A stretch of 64,000 nucleotides of DNA from Leptidea sinapis. Taxonomy: Eukaryota; Arthropoda; Insecta; Lepidoptera; Pieridae. Below, piece by piece: positions 22,735 to 34,017 of the stretch. The position numbers and the translations under genes are program-made. The notes under the pieces were generated by a model. That model had not been told where the DNA came from and made no database searches. It worked only from the letters and a program-made list of their open reading frames with translations. Each line of letters begins with the position of its first letter. The first letter of the stretch is position 1. The stretch lies in assembly GCF_905404315.1 (NCBI RefSeq), contig NC_066287.1:8990001-9054000 (forward strand). The letters are read 5' to 3'.

Positions 22735-23785
22735 ATATAAATTAACTGTCGAATTAAGAAATTAATAAAATGTGGCATTTATTGGATATATGAATATATA
22801 GTAATACGCCGTCAAACTATTCTTATCGCAATTTTTCAATCAATTTAGAAAGAGACATAACATTTTTGTTTTCTTGAATGTGAATATTGCAAGTGTTAAG
22901 CTATAAATTGTGTTATTATATTATTAAGTTATGCATCTCAATTCATAGTTTTTTTTTTTTTTAATTTTTACACTACAAAATCTTCGAATTTCTAACAACA
23001 AATTATTATAAATTGTTAAAAGAAAAACTGAAAATTTGGATTTTCAAAATTATTCCAAAGACGATTTCCTCTGAAGCCTTTCCTAAATTGTTGCATTCTA
23101 TGCATTTCAGGCTTAGAGAATATACATTTTAATACCTCAAAAACGAATTAAGGTTTGAAAATAGGACATAATTTTGAAAAAAAAAAAAAAAAAAAACTAA
23201 GTTTTACTCGCACAATTCATCGAAAAACACAGTAAGAGTTATAAGCAAAAAACCCTTTTCACACTTTTTTTACACAATCTCAAACCTGAATTTTCGTGGT
23301 AAGCTACGCATTGCGACAAACATCCCGCAGGAACAAAACCACGACACAGAATATATTATTCGTCTACGCCACAGAGTAGAGAGGATGGTAAAGATTCATA
23401 TAAATGTTAAATACAAAGGAACTTGTGACTTCGAATAGTAAACCTTTCATAAAAATTTATTTACTCATAGCATATTAGTTTATTTATTTATTAATGCTTA
23501 CCAACTAGATACATAATTTAACATAAATGAATCAGATAATTAATAAGAGTTACTAGTTACACATCTAAATTAAAGGTGTGCACAACGTTACTAAACTAAT
23601 GCTAAAAACAATTAAAAAAAATAAAAGTAATAAATTTACTACTGATTACTTACATACTATTATTCTATATTTAAGCTTTTTATTACTCATTTATTTATTT
23701 ACGAGACTTTTGCCCTCGAGGTTCTGTACGCAGAAATTCGGCTAAATCGCTCTCCTTTCTCGCCGAAGACATTAAAAAAAAGCAT
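22735..23785. other. No gene recognised
   Basis: AT-rich, with a pure A run near 23177-23197. No credible frame. Confidence 0.45.
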
Positions 23786-23789
23786 AATA

Positions 23790-23940
23790 ATTGGATTATT
23801 TTCTCAAGATATTTATGCCTACAGTTTTTTGACGTCATTTAAATCAAAACCTACTATTAGCTTCGGCAACAAATGGCACTTGGTGAGAAAAGAAAGCAAA
23901 ATCCTCAACAAAACTGGTTCAGTGGAAATTCAATCTAGTT
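23790..23940 (-). mobile_element. Diverged LINE J2 3' end
   Basis: Weak match to the 3' UTR of family J2: TTTTTTGACGTCATTTAAAT, CTTCGGCAACAAATGGCACT and GAGAAAAGAAAGC correspond to blocks at 20345-20440. Confidence 0.4.
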
Positions 23941-23949
23941 GGCATTGCT

Positions 23950-24522
23950 TAAAAAAACCGGCCAAGTGCGGGTCAGAGTCACGCACAAAGGATTCCGTAG
24001 CATTGTTTATAAAAAAGGCAAAAAATCACGTTCGTTATATGGGAGTCGTTCGTTGGATGGTCTAGTAGACCAACTAACACCAGGATATCTAATTTGGGTA
24101 TGAATGTGCGCACGCATCGTAAAAATTCATTCTGATAATATTTCTCTAACGCGCCAAAAGAAATATAACTTCAAAACAATTCAATTCAATTATCAGATTC
24201 AGTCAGCCCCATATGAAACGGAATTAGTAGATTTTAGGGCAAATCGGCGGGCACCCAATCGTAAGTGATAAAGTGTCGTCACATGAGTAAATAATCGGTA
24301 CAGTGTCTCTGTACCGATTATATAGCTTCTTAAGACCAGGCAAAATTGTAACCTCTTTTGGTAGGGTTATTGGGTTACAGCGACAATAGAAATACTTCAT
24401 CTGTGAAAATATCTAACTGTCTAACTATCAAGGTTCTTGAAAAAATTACAGACAGACGGACGGATAGCGGAGTGTTAGCAACATGGTTCCGTTTTTACCC
24501 TTTGGGTACGGAACTCTAAAAC
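23950..24522 (+). repeat. 570-bp dispersed repeat (CCGGCCAAGTGCG type)
   Basis: Starts AAAAACCGGCCAAGTGCGGG and ends GTTTTTACCCTTTGGGTACG plus GAACTCTAAAA, with ACAGACAGACGGACGGATAG inside. I recognise these end blocks as widespread in lepidopteran genomes. The class is uncertain, and the 78-codon frame over it is not a gene. Confidence 0.65.
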
Positions 24523-24585
24523 TTATCTAAGTCACAAAAGATATTTCAGACTTTAGCAAGAAATTCTCCGAACTCTGTTGCAATA

Positions 24586-24890
24586 ATGACGACCTGTATA
24601 GCCGAGTGGTTAGCGATCCTACCTACTAAGCTAGAGGTCCCGGGTTCGAATCCCGGTAGGTGCATGTATTTATATGATGAATATGGATGTTTGTTTCCGA
24701 GTCATGGATGTTTAAATGTATTTATGTATGTTTGTATGTATGTTTATATAAATTTATGTATGTTTAAGTAAGTATATTGTATTAAATATATCATTGTCTT
24801 GTAACCCATAACACAGGCTATATATGCTTAACTTGGGGCAAGATAATTTGTGTATAAAGTGTGTCAATATTATTATTATTATTATTATTA
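24586..24890 (+). mobile_element. tRNA-derived SINE, intact promoter boxes
   Basis: A tRNA-like head with RNA polymerase III box A (TAGCCGAGTGGTTAGCG) and a perfect box B (GGTTCGAATCC), a ~200-bp body (GATGAATATGGATGTTTG, TTGGGGCAAGATAAT, AAGTGTGTCAATATT) and a (TTA)n tail. Two more copies lie at 47493-47760 and 58672-58940. It needs a partner LINE for retroposition. The head is not a working tRNA because no CCA-type acceptor pairing is present. Confidence 0.85.
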
Positions 24891-24891
24891 T

Positions 24892-25330
24892 AATATGTCT
24901 ATATAGCAACATAATAAAAATTCACTCTCTATTAACATTACTGTTACAGACCATGGAATATACAAATTTTGTCGTGCTATGCACCAGGTGTTCTTTCTGT
25001 TACTGGCTCACAAAAATCGTCTCAGCAGTGACATTGAGCGGTGTAATTGGATCAGCAGACAAGTGTTAGTCGGACTCGCCAACCGAAGTTTCCGTACATA
25101 TTATTGTTATATTCGTCATAAATCGTAGAACATACATCATAAAAGTAATTAAAATGTGTTTAAATTTCTGCCAAAACCCTTTCATATAACGGTTATTTAT
25201 TTATTTATTGCTTTATTTCCTTACATCTATACATTTAGATATTTACTTATTTATTTTATTTGTTAGTATGTGTTAGTATTTCACTATTTTAAATAAAAAT
25301 ACATATTTTGTTAGTATAATTAGTTATTAT
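24892..25330. other. No gene recognised
   Basis: A short GC-normal patch near 24950-25080 gives an 81-codon frame without any recognisable domain. Otherwise AT-rich. Confidence 0.4.
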
Positions 25331-25334
25331 TTTC

Positions 25335-25690
25335 GACATAAGGACCGCCTTTAGCGGTATAAGCCTCCTCCATTGATTTCCACTTGTTCCTGTCCCTTGC
25401 AATTCTTGTCCACATCTTTCCTGCTGTTTCTACCATGTTATCGCTCCATCTCTTATTAGGCCTGCCTCGATTCGTTTCCTATTTATAGGGTACCAGTTCG
25501 TTACTACTTTGGACCTTTCGTCTTTTATTCTTTGTATAATATATCCAGCCCATTTCCATTTTAAACGTAGAACAGATAAGGCTACATCTTTTGTTTTGAT
25601 TTTCTTTCTTATTGTGATATTTTTAATTTTGTCTCTTATTCTTAGCCCCATATAACTTCTCTCAATTCCTCTCTGACAAACTTTAATTTT
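25335..25690 (-). pseudogene. RTE-type LINE, 3' coding end (subfamily 2)
   Basis: Minus frame with LRIRDKIKNITIRKK, TKDVALSVLRLKWKWAGYII and VTNWYPINRKR, the typical post-RT end of RTE ORFs (the W-K-W-A-G-x-I block). It is 5'-truncated and frameshifted after NRKR, and the remainder of the end reads in another frame. More diverged from the 13.7-kb type. Confidence 0.75.
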
Positions 25691-25694
25691 TTAT

Positions 25695-26550
25695 AATTTT
25701 CTATAGGCTAGAGTTATATAACGGTTAACTCAATTGAAAATGGACCGCAGTTCTTTTTGTTTATGTAAGAGAAGGACAAAAGACCGTACGGGTCTTAGAT
25801 TTACATAAAGACTGGCAAAAAACGTAACCCTTATAGATTCGTCATGTCTGTAAAACAAACTTACTGTTAAAACAAACTAACTATTCGCCTTTATAACAAC
25901 TGTTATATTTGAAAATGATTAGTAAATTATTTCAATTTTTTTTAGTGTTTCCGATAGTAGCCCTAAGTGCTATATAATTCATTTCCATTAGCAGCAGTAA
26001 TTATAATAAAACTCGATAATATTATATGTTCAGTTTATGTTTTTGTACTGTTTATTAATGTTAACTAATAGAGATAAATTGTTCAAATGAAATTTCAGAG
26101 CTAAATTTGAGTATTTCCAGAACTGTTTTTCTAACATAGGGTTGTCACTTTCGAATGGATTTAGACGGTTACTAGGCTAAATTTAAATTGAAAAGGTATT
26201 ATGTTCCTGTGTGACTAGTACTTTGAATTCAACCATAGACAACACATAGGAGGCGACACAACTATGTTATTTTAAACATAGATTTTAAAAAATCATTAAA
26301 TATTTAAGTAAATTGTTTGCGATATATATATGGTGTGAGGCATAAATCGCCACCGTTTATATGGGTTGATGTTTTTTCGGAAAGTTCATTTACAGAGTTC
26401 TATAAATTTTGTTTACATTAAGTATCAAAAGAAATACCCAATGTATTATTCAGTTACTGAGGCCATTATAAGTCATAGTCAAAATTTATGCAAGAAACAT
26501 ATTTTACACATCCGTATGGTCAAATATGTTACAACACATTAAAAATAATA
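25695..26550. other. No gene recognised
   Basis: AT-rich, unassigned. Confidence 0.45.
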
Positions 26551-26629
26551 TTAATTAAAAAATTGTCTATTTATATTGCTTAAAATAATGTATTGAAGAA
26601 GTATGCGAACACCCCAGGAATGTTCTCGA

Positions 26630-26760
26630 AGGAGTGAGATTGGTTGGAATGACTGGCCTAAACTGCACGCAAAATAGACCCAACTAAGTCGTTTACTTTT
26701 GGAAACAGGAGCCCCTTTACCATTACCACTACCAATGTATAATAACATTAGAATCTCCAA
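26630..26760 (-). repeat. Repeat with conserved GAPVS peptide, copy 1
   Basis: The minus strand reads GKGAPVSKSKRLSWVYFACS within a 69-codon frame. A diverged homologue at 37728-37800 reads GIGAPVSAIKPLAWVHFAC in its own sense. Conservation of the frame suggests former coding; the family is unknown to me. Confidence 0.45.
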
Positions 26761-26786
26761 ATTCTTATAATAATTTATAATTACTA

Positions 26787-27240
26787 GCTTTTACCCGTGA
26801 CTTCGTCCGCGTGGAAACTATTCCATAGAGAAAAAGTAGTAGAACATAACTATACTTTGGACAGCATTTTTTAAAAATGTCTTAATATAAGTACTTACTT
26901 TAGCTTACTTACAAGAAAATGGTTAATACACATACAAACTGCTGTGGCAAATACATTTTAATAAACTACCAACAAAAGAACTTTCGTCCCCCTTTTTCAT
27001 CCCCATGCAGGTGGAAAGTTCAAAAACGCTGAAACAATTACTTATTTATTTGTTATCTAGTGACAAAATACAATATTTCATGGTCATCTTCAATAATGAC
27101 GAACTTCTAAGAAAACTTACATCTCTATTTCAACCCCTCCAAGCCATTCGCGATAAAAGGTTGTTCTTTCTCAACCTGGTTTATCTCTGTACTAAATTAC
27201 ACTGAAATCGGTTCAGTGTAAGGTTCAAATTAATATAAGA
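26787..27240 (-). mobile_element. Helitron-like element, CGTCCGCGTGGA type
   Basis: Minus-strand end at CTAGCTTTTACCCGTGACTT followed by CGTCCGCGTGGA, a terminus common among lepidopteran Helitron-like copies. The inner CCTCCAAGCCATTCGCGATA and GAAATCGGTTCAGTGT blocks are typical. Related to 34018-34395. Confidence 0.65.
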
Positions 27241-27244
27241 TACC

Positions 27245-28995
27245 ACATCGTGCACCTCACATCGCATCACATCAATGAAAATATTCCGTTTCAATTATTA
27301 AGGGAATTTCTAGCTAATAATCATAATCGTATACGAAATAGTCTTTAAATTTTAAACCTCCATGTTACATTTAAATCTTTACTTACTTAATATCGATGTT
27401 CCTACGGGAAAGATAGATACAGCAATAATTATATTACACGTGAGTTTATAATAAAATATTCCAGACAAATTAGATCAGCACTACACAAGTTCCACATCAG
27501 TAATTATATTGCAGCACAATATTCTAACTAGATTGCACCAGATTATTCTGGATCGCTTGATTGCGCCGAGTTTTTAGTCGATTTTCAGAGCTCAGTACGG
27601 TACGCTGGAGTTTCTTTCAGCCTCGTAATTTGAACCGGAACTTTAGGGCGCTTGAACGAACAAATTGTGTGCGACAGCTTATAAAAATGATCTAGCCGCC
27701 GGAATGGACTTTATTTGATTTATTCATTTGCGAAATATTGTCCGTTGCTTCTTTGTTTCCTGTTTCCCTTTTTACCTGTACGTGACTACGGTTTTGTGAT
27801 TTTTACACGCTTTTTATAAGCTTCACCTGTATGCATGTTTATATGTAACTGACTCATTTGGGCGCGATTTATACCCACTTTAAACGGTCAATACCTATGA
27901 CAAAACATTAATTTGATAAAATTATTTCATCTTTAAATTTGCAAAATAAGATTTTTGTTAATTTACACAATATTCATCTATCGTCGATAAGGCAGGAATT
28001 GATGTTAATTTTAAATTTCTACCAGTATCTTTAACCGATTTATATAATATTAGGTAATTTCCGAATACCAAAAATAATTTTTAATGTAACAATGCAAATA
28101 ATAGTTTAAAAATACTAAAAATATATGCATTTATAAATAAACCAAACTGAAAAGTAGGAAATATTTTCTGTTTTTTAGTTCGCTTTCTATAAAAAGCGTG
28201 TTTTTTTATTATATGTTATTTTTATTATGCTCTGTCAAGTTGTCAATTTGGTAAAAGTACGATAAAGTGGAGGTCTAACTTACATTACGATTTTTTTCCC
28301 ATAAACATAACGGGGAGTTTTTTTAATAGAGTATATTTTTAAATATTCTTTTTTTGTTGCTCTTTTTCTTCGTCTTGTTATAATATACTCAGAATATACT
28401 ATCGTATAAACCAGTTGACAGCCCGATCGATAATGCGTGAACAATTAGTTTGATTTGCCAATATGAGCTTAGCTAATCGTTTAATATTCAGTATACTTAG
28501 GAGCTAATGGTAAGAGTGGCTGACTGTTTACGACTTGTCAATCAAAATGCTCACAGTAACAATAGATTCACTTTCTTTTTCCATCTTGCTGTATGTCCGT
28601 ACAGATATTCTTCTCTCTTGCAGGCTGAGTTTATGTACGCTAGTGCCAATGCTGTGATTTAAAAAAAATATAAAATTTGTTCTGTCAGCAGCTTGTTTTT
28701 ATTATAGGCATGTTATATTTTTATTCCTAACACTCCGCAGTCCGTTTGTCTATCAACCGATTTTATTTCCATATATATATATATATATATTAAGATGGGC
28801 TTTCTATTTTAACCGGGTAAGTGGCGGCTACGTCTTAGCGCTCCTACGAACTAAGCCAACTGTCAGCATAGCCCCCACCAGCCTGGGATGTACCCCGAAA
28901 GAGATTAGAATTCAGTATCTTCAGTAAATTTTGACACAAATTTAATTTGTATATTTAATCCCAGAAGTGAGTGATACCACATAAAAATAATAAAC
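27245..28995. other. No gene recognised
   Basis: Mostly unassigned. 27800-27900 shares the CTTCACCTGTATGCATG / GACTCATTTGGGCGCGA module with the Helitron at 21586. 28890-28985 resembles the tail block of the tRNA-like repeat (ATTTAATCCCAGAAGTGAGT). A (AT)n run lies near 28770-28790. Confidence 0.4.
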
Positions 28996-29014
28996 TGTTT
29001 ATATCATACATAAT

Positions 29015-29165
29015 TTAAACGTCTAGCTATCTAGAGATTCTATAATCTCTTGCTGTTAGACAAGCGATAAAAACAGGCCAGGAATATAAGGTTAGTGTGC
29101 GTAACACGTGCTTACACTAGCGATTTGTATGACACTTTGTGTTAGTGTAGTAGTTCGAAGCTTTC
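29015..29165 (-). mobile_element. MITE (TTTATACGTCTAGATA family), partial
   Basis: Inverted partial copy of the element at 36040-36240. It has AAACGTCTAGCTATCTAG at one end and AAACAGGCCAG and TTTGTATGACACTTTGTGTT inside. Confidence 0.6.
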
Positions 29166-29199
29166 TCGAAGTTTTCACAGCTGTAATAGTCTATTCAAA

Positions 29200-29597
29200 T
29201 TTTCAAATTCAAATTCAAATATTTTTATTGAAAATAGGATGTGACATCACTAATTGAAAGTCAAAAAACTTCCATCCATTCCAAAATGAATACCTCAGGC
29301 CTGAGAAGAATGGGCGCAACAAACTCAGCGGGTTTTTTTTTCATCAAAAATTTGTTTTACAATTAAAGTAACATTTACAAAGTAACATTGTACAATTAAA
29401 CTTATTATTTAATAGCCTGAGGGCGGTCGCTCCATTCCCAATATGTAGTATTAAGAAAGTCCTTTATGTTATTGTAACCTTTACCACACTAACGTTTTTT
29501 AACAATTCTTTTGAATAACGTAATACTTTTGTTTTGAACATTTTCTGGAATCCTGTTGTAAAAGCATATACATCGCCCCACAAAAGACTTGCTAAGT
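29200..29597 (-). mobile_element. LINE family J, 3' end
   Basis: Starts with the CAAATTCAAATTCAAAT tail, then GAAAATAGGATGTGACATCA, CAGGCCTGAGAAGAATGGGC, CCTGAGGGCGGTCGCTCC and the coding end back to TAAAAGCATATACATCGCCC. 5'-truncated. Confidence 0.85.
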
Positions 29598-29641
29598 ATG
29601 TAGACGTATAAAAGATCTAAGATTTAATGTATTGTTACCAG

Positions 29642-29771
29642 ATATGATGACGTGCCGGCTGGGGTCCCGGCGACTGAGCGGCTCTCGAGGCTCCCTGCAG
29701 GCCGGCACTGGATGCTCTGCTGCCAGCGAGCTCGACCTGTCCTTGCGGTCGAGAAGATCACACAAAGCACG
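29642..29771 (+). CDS. Candidate internal exon of a host gene
   Basis: A 130-bp GC-rich block in AT-rich surroundings, not repeated elsewhere in the window. It is preceded by a 3' splice-site-like TATTGTTACCAG and followed by a 5' splice-site-like GTTAGT. The plus frame starting at 29644 is open throughout and reads MMTCRLGSRRLSGSRG, then GSLQAGTGCSAASELDLSL and RSRRSHKA, with GC-rich third positions. It would start with the last two bases of a codon and end after two bases of the next. I do not recognise the protein; the Ser/Arg-rich composition suggests a disordered or phosphorylatable region. A minus-strand frame also exists but lacks good splice signals. It could instead be a GC-rich repeat I cannot see twice. 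Confidence 0.4.
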
Positions 29772-29907
29772 GTTAGTGAACAACGATACGAAACGTTTTT
29801 AACCGATTTCATTCTTTAATGTTTTCGCCGTTCATGAAGCGATATCAAATTTTGTGTTCGTTTGAAATCTTCCCTAGAATTAAGAAAATAGATACGATAA
29901 TGAATCT

Positions 29908-30290
29908 TTTTTATTACAATAGGGGACGAGACCAGGAGGACGTTCAGATGATGGTTATTGATACAGCCTGCCCATTACAGTGAAAAGCCGCTCAGGATTC
30001 ATGATAAACCTATTTCTGAGCGGCACTACAATTGCGCTCGTCACCTTGAGATATAAGATGTTAAGTCTCATTTGTCCAGTAATTTCACTAGTTACGGCGC
30101 CTAACATTACTGCTTCACGGCAGAAAATGGCGCCGTTGAGGTACCCATAAGCCATCCGTCATTCTGTGCAAAGAAGCGTCCCACTGGATAATGCCCCTAG
30201 TCACGTCTTTCTACCCTTGGGTCTTAGACTTCCTTATTCTTTTTATGCCCGGGCGAAGTACAGGGCATATTACTAATTGAACGAATGCCT
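29908..30290 (+). repeat. Repeat A with extension into LINE-like part
   Basis: Repeat A in sense from GGGGACGAGACCAGG to GTCCCACTGG, continuing without a break into CTTCCTTATTCTTTTTATGC and CAGGGCATATT, the inverse of the junction seen in both composites at 16-18.6 kb. Confidence 0.65.
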
Positions 30291-30424
30291 CAGATTTAGG
30301 CCTGTATTACATACAGAGTTTTTCGTTGTCCCGACAACAATTCAAACATAGAAGTATATAGAAAGTCATCAGATCTGTATTAGAACTTAAATAATTACTG
30401 TTGTACTCGTACTCTCATTACCAC

Positions 30425-30620
30425 GTTACATAATATGACACCACAGAATAGGAATGGACAGACCGCGCTCAGGCAATTTTTTTGTAACGCTGTTTAAAAA
30501 AGCCCGCTGAGTTTCTTGTTCTGAGTTCTTCTCAGGTCTGATGCGGATACTATTTCGAATAGGTGGTAGATTTTGATGTAGTTTCTTCTTTTTGTAATTA
30601 AATGTAAATGTATATTTAGC
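30425..30620 (+). mobile_element. Diverged LINE J-like 3' UTR
   Basis: ATGACACCACAGAATAGGAA, CCGCGCTCAGGC, AAAGCCCGCTGAGTTTCTTG and TCTTCTCAGGTCTGATGC follow the order of the J-family 3' UTR. Confidence 0.65.
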
Positions 30621-30624
30621 AATA

Positions 30625-31115
30625 AATAAATGGTGGTGAATTGCAACTAATGAAGAAGAGCAAAAGTGGGCATCGAGATATTATTTCACGTGTTTTGATA
30701 AAACAGAGCGGCTTTACCCAATCAATTTGAAAGGGAATAAACTATCCATCCGATCTGGTTTTGAAGCTGCAATGTAGGCATTTGAACTCCTTGAGATGAA
30801 GCATTCTCTACTCTTTGCTCCTTAGTGTTTTACCCTAGATCAATTTTTTTCTAATAAGAGATAATATCATCATTGTCGTGTCTCTCTGCTTTTTTGTTAT
30901 TTTTCTTTTTGTATATGCTAGACTACTTCAAACAGTGTTTGAAATAGCTTTATCATATGGACCGCAAACAGAAGCCAATAAAAATCTGATAACAATAAGC
31001 GAATAAATTGAAACAGCCCGACACAGAAAACTTCCTTCGCAGAGTCAAAATTCCTTATGATTGGTTATTTTTTGGAGAAGGAATTTATCGAGCATGAAAT
31101 TCTGGTTTTATGTTT
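30625..31115. other. No gene recognised
   Basis: Unassigned AT-rich DNA. Confidence 0.45.
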
Positions 31116-31119
31116 TTTA

Positions 31120-31250
31120 CTCAGGATATTTAGTCGGAGCTGCAGCTGTCCTTATCGGACTGTTTTTCCTCACCACATCAGGGCGTCGAAAATATTGATT
31201 TAGGATTCTTAAATCTGAGAAATTCCTCAGCTAATATTACTTCTAAATAG
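31120..31250 (+). repeat. Outer inverted-repeat arm (left)
   Basis: Shares GATTCTTAAATCTGAGA, CCTCAGCTA, TTTTTCCTCA and GGGCGTCGA-like blocks with the reverse complement of 35825-35955. The class of this repeat is unknown. Confidence 0.6.
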
Positions 31251-31254
31251 AACC

Positions 31255-32005
31255 ATGTAACCTAAACACGTTGTATTTTAGCGTGTAACGAGACGTACGC
31301 TTTCTAAATCAAAATCAAATTCCTTACTTTAGATTGTAATGGTATTGACACGAGACTGGAGCAGGGATTGGAAATAATAACCCCGTTTAAAGGAAAGAGT
31401 CTATATATGCGTTCACTTTTAAAACTTGCACTTCGCCGATCTGCCGCTGTTCGTCTTGTCGATGGCGGTGCCTTCAGCAGATCACTCCGCACCGAACACT
31501 AGTAGCCTTCTATCGTCATCTTCTTTCTTCTTAATCACTTTCCACTTTTTACTACTTATTCTTTTCTTCCTTCTTTTCCTTTTCTGAACTAGAACTGCCG
31601 TAGGCCACGCTTAGTACGGCTTATATACCCCCAGATCTGTTATTTTCAAAATGATTCTCCCATTCCATATTTAAATTTAGATTGTACTAGAAATTTCTTT
31701 TAACGATTTTTATCCTGCTTACACATTTTCCATCCTTTTTTCTCAATTCGATTTGATCCTGAACTTACTAGTTCCATTAACTTTACAAAAACCCAAAAAA
31801 TTCCATACACTGGTAGGTATATCGAACCCGGGTCTACAGCGTCTGAAGTAAATACTTTTCCGATGACCTACGAGTATTGCTGACGAAGCTGTCTAAATTA
31901 TTCCTTGAATTTTGACAACTCTCGTCATGTACGTCGAAGCGTTGCTACGCGACAGTATTGTCCAGCATTATAATTTATACTAGTTCCAACAGTACAAGTA
32001 GCACT
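31255..32005. other. No gene recognised
   Basis: 31430-31500 is GC-richer (GTCGATGGCGGTGCCTTCAG) but shows no convincing exon signals. The rest is AT-rich. Confidence 0.4.
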
Positions 32006-32009
32006 TGTA

Positions 32010-32230
32010 GTACATTCGTGTATGCAACATATTATATGTGTGGCCATGATTATACTCAACCAATTACTTACAAGGTGATTATGTTCAGTGTTCATCCGGG
32101 GCTGTAATGTTCAGAATTCGTCTTGAGCAGTTATGTGCAATGTGCGTCCGGGGCAGTTATATGCAGTACTCTTGCGGGCAGTGCTAGCGTTACTATTTCT
32201 GCGGTTTGAAGTGAGTGAGTGTCGTTGAAA
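32010..32230 (+). repeat. Inner inverted-repeat arm with 26-bp minisatellite
   Basis: Includes TGATTATACTCAACCAATTA, then about four degenerate 26-bp units of the type GTTCATCCGGGGCTG / GTGCGTCCGGGGCAG joined by a TTATGTGCA-like spacer. The region is ~80% identical by eye to the reverse complement of 35010-35240. Confidence 0.65.
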
Positions 32231-32249
32231 TTATGGATATAATATTATC

Positions 32250-32405
32250 CTTGGATCATTTATACGTCTGGATAGACTGTGGCAGCTATGAAAACGTAGA
32301 CATAATAGAGGTTAACGTTTAACCTATATTTTAACCAATGCACGTTCACTAATACAAAGTGACATACAAGTCGCGAGTGTAAGGCTGCGATCTAAGAGCG
32401 TTCTT
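32250..32405 (+). mobile_element. MITE (TTTATACGTCTAGATA family), left part
   Basis: TTTATACGTCTGGATAGACT followed by AAGTGACATACAAGTCGCGA. The right terminal repeat is missing. Confidence 0.6.
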
Positions 32406-32609
32406 AGACTTTGCTCAGACTTTACTTACGTTAAACTAAGCTGATTGTGATAAAACGCGAACTTTAGTATTGCATTGAACTGTCTCAGCTTAGGCTCAGT
32501 CTAATTTTACTTTTTTAATTACTATGAAAACGAAATAAAAGATATTGCTAAGTTTATACTCAGCTTAGTTCTAAGTACGTTAAGTTTGAGCAGTCCAAGT
32601 ACGCTGATC

Positions 32610-33343
32610 CTTTTTTTTTTTTTTATGGAATAGGAGGCCTAACGAGCGTACGGGTCACCTGTTGTTAAGTGATCACCGCCGCCCATACTCTCTTGCAACA
32701 CCAAAGGAATCACAGGAGCGTTGCCGGCCTTTAAGGAAGGTGTACGCGCTTTTTTTGAAGGTACCCATGTCGTATCGTCCCGGAAACACCGCACAAGGAA
32801 GTTCATTCCACAGCTTTGTAGTACGTGGAAGAAAGCTCCTTGTAAACCGCACTGTGGAGGACCGCCACACATCCAGATAGTGAGGATGATATCCTAACTT
32901 GTGGCGTGTCGTGCGAAGGTGGAATTCGGCGGCAGGAATTAGGTAAAACAGCTCTTCGGAACACTCCCCGTGATAAATGCGGTAGAAGACACACAATGAA
33001 GCGACGTCTCTACGCAACGCCAAGTGATCCAGCCGTTCACAGAGTACTGGGTCCCCGACAATTCGCGCTGCTCTGCGTTGCACGCGGTCAAATGGATCGA
33101 GCTGATACTGGGGTGCGCCAGACCAGAGATGACAGCAATACTCCATGTGTGGCCGGACTTTGTACAGCGCTAGAATTTGGGCCGGCTTGAAGTATTGCCG
33201 TGCTCTATTAATGACGCCCAGTTTCTTTGAAGCCAATTTGGCTTTGCCCTCCAGATGGCCACGGAATTGGCAATCGCTCGAGATTTCGAGACCCAGTATT
33301 CCGATACTAGGCGAGGCTTTTAGGGAAGTGTTGTCGAAGAGCG
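32610..33343 (-). pseudogene. CR1/Jockey-group LINE, 3' third (family C2)
   Basis: The minus frame covers the end of the reverse transcriptase ORF: SIGILGLEISSDCQFRGHL, AKLASKKLGVINRARQYF, RPHMEYCCHLWSGAPQY, FDRVQRRAARIV, LCVFYRIYHGECSEELF and SFLPRTTKLWNELPCAVF. A poly(A) tail (T run at ~32610) marks the 3' end. The catalytic part is lost by 5' truncation at ~33343, where an RTE piece is fused. The same family supplies 41448-41737 and 42078-42196. Cousin of the full element at 52.65 kb. Confidence 0.85.
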
Positions 33344-33480
33344 GTGATCCTGCGCTGCCCTCATCCATCGTATTCCAGCGATCTTTACCAGATCGTCGGT
33401 CCATCTTGTGGGGGGCCTACCAATACTGCGTCTTCCGGTACGTGGTCGTTATTCGAGGACTTTACTGCCCCAACGGCCAG
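33344..33480 (-). mobile_element. RTE-type LINE fragment fused upstream of C2
   Basis: CCTGCGCTGCCCTCATCCAT, CCAGCGATCTTTACCAGATC and GTCGGTCCATCTTGTGGGGG match the coding end of the RTE family at 13737 and 57885, but the (GAT)n tail is missing. The junction with the CR1-type sequence near 33343 makes a chimeric open frame. Confidence 0.75.
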
Positions 33481-33484
33481 TGTG

Positions 33485-34012
33485 TGTTGCCAGAGTCATA
33501 TAAGACTTATAAATTATCTAAGACCTTTATCTTTAACTTTAGAATATCTATATCTGTCAGGGCACGGTGTGGATCGATCGGGGTTACATCTCAGGATGTT
33601 ATTTTGTTTAAAATACAAATTTTCTGCTTATTGCTCGTAGGCATGTATGCCATACTGTTGATGGACTTAAAAAACTCACGAAAAGAAATATTTCAATACA
33701 GTAGGCTTTCATTTGCATCGAATTAATTCCAGTAAAACTATTATGAAGTGTGTACACTAATCTGGTTGAAACTCTGCCTTGAACAGTAAGTTTCGTTCAA
33801 ATCCTTTAATAGAATCGTAATATTGAAAATGGTCCAACTTTCGCAGCGAACTTTGCCTTCTCTTGGAAACTTACTTGGGATCAATTAAATGGTTACATGA
33901 CTGTATTTTGTTTGCATTTCACTACTCTATATGCGTTATAATATAGTCAAAATCAAATATTTTTATTTAATATTGTATATTTATATCACTTATTAAAATT
34001 ATAAATTTATAA
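33485..34012. other. No gene recognised
   Basis: The 193-codon plus frame that enters this stretch is a shadow of the LINE on the other strand. Confidence 0.5.
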
Positions 34013-34017
34013 TCTAA

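Noticed and set aside
24586..24660. A functional tRNA gene
   Set aside because: The D and T arms are good, but the acceptor stem does not close and a SINE body with a (TTA)n tail follows; two sibling copies exist.
33145..33726. 193-codon plus frame
   Set aside because: It lies opposite the C2/RTE LINE coding strand and has no domain of its own; a shadow frame.
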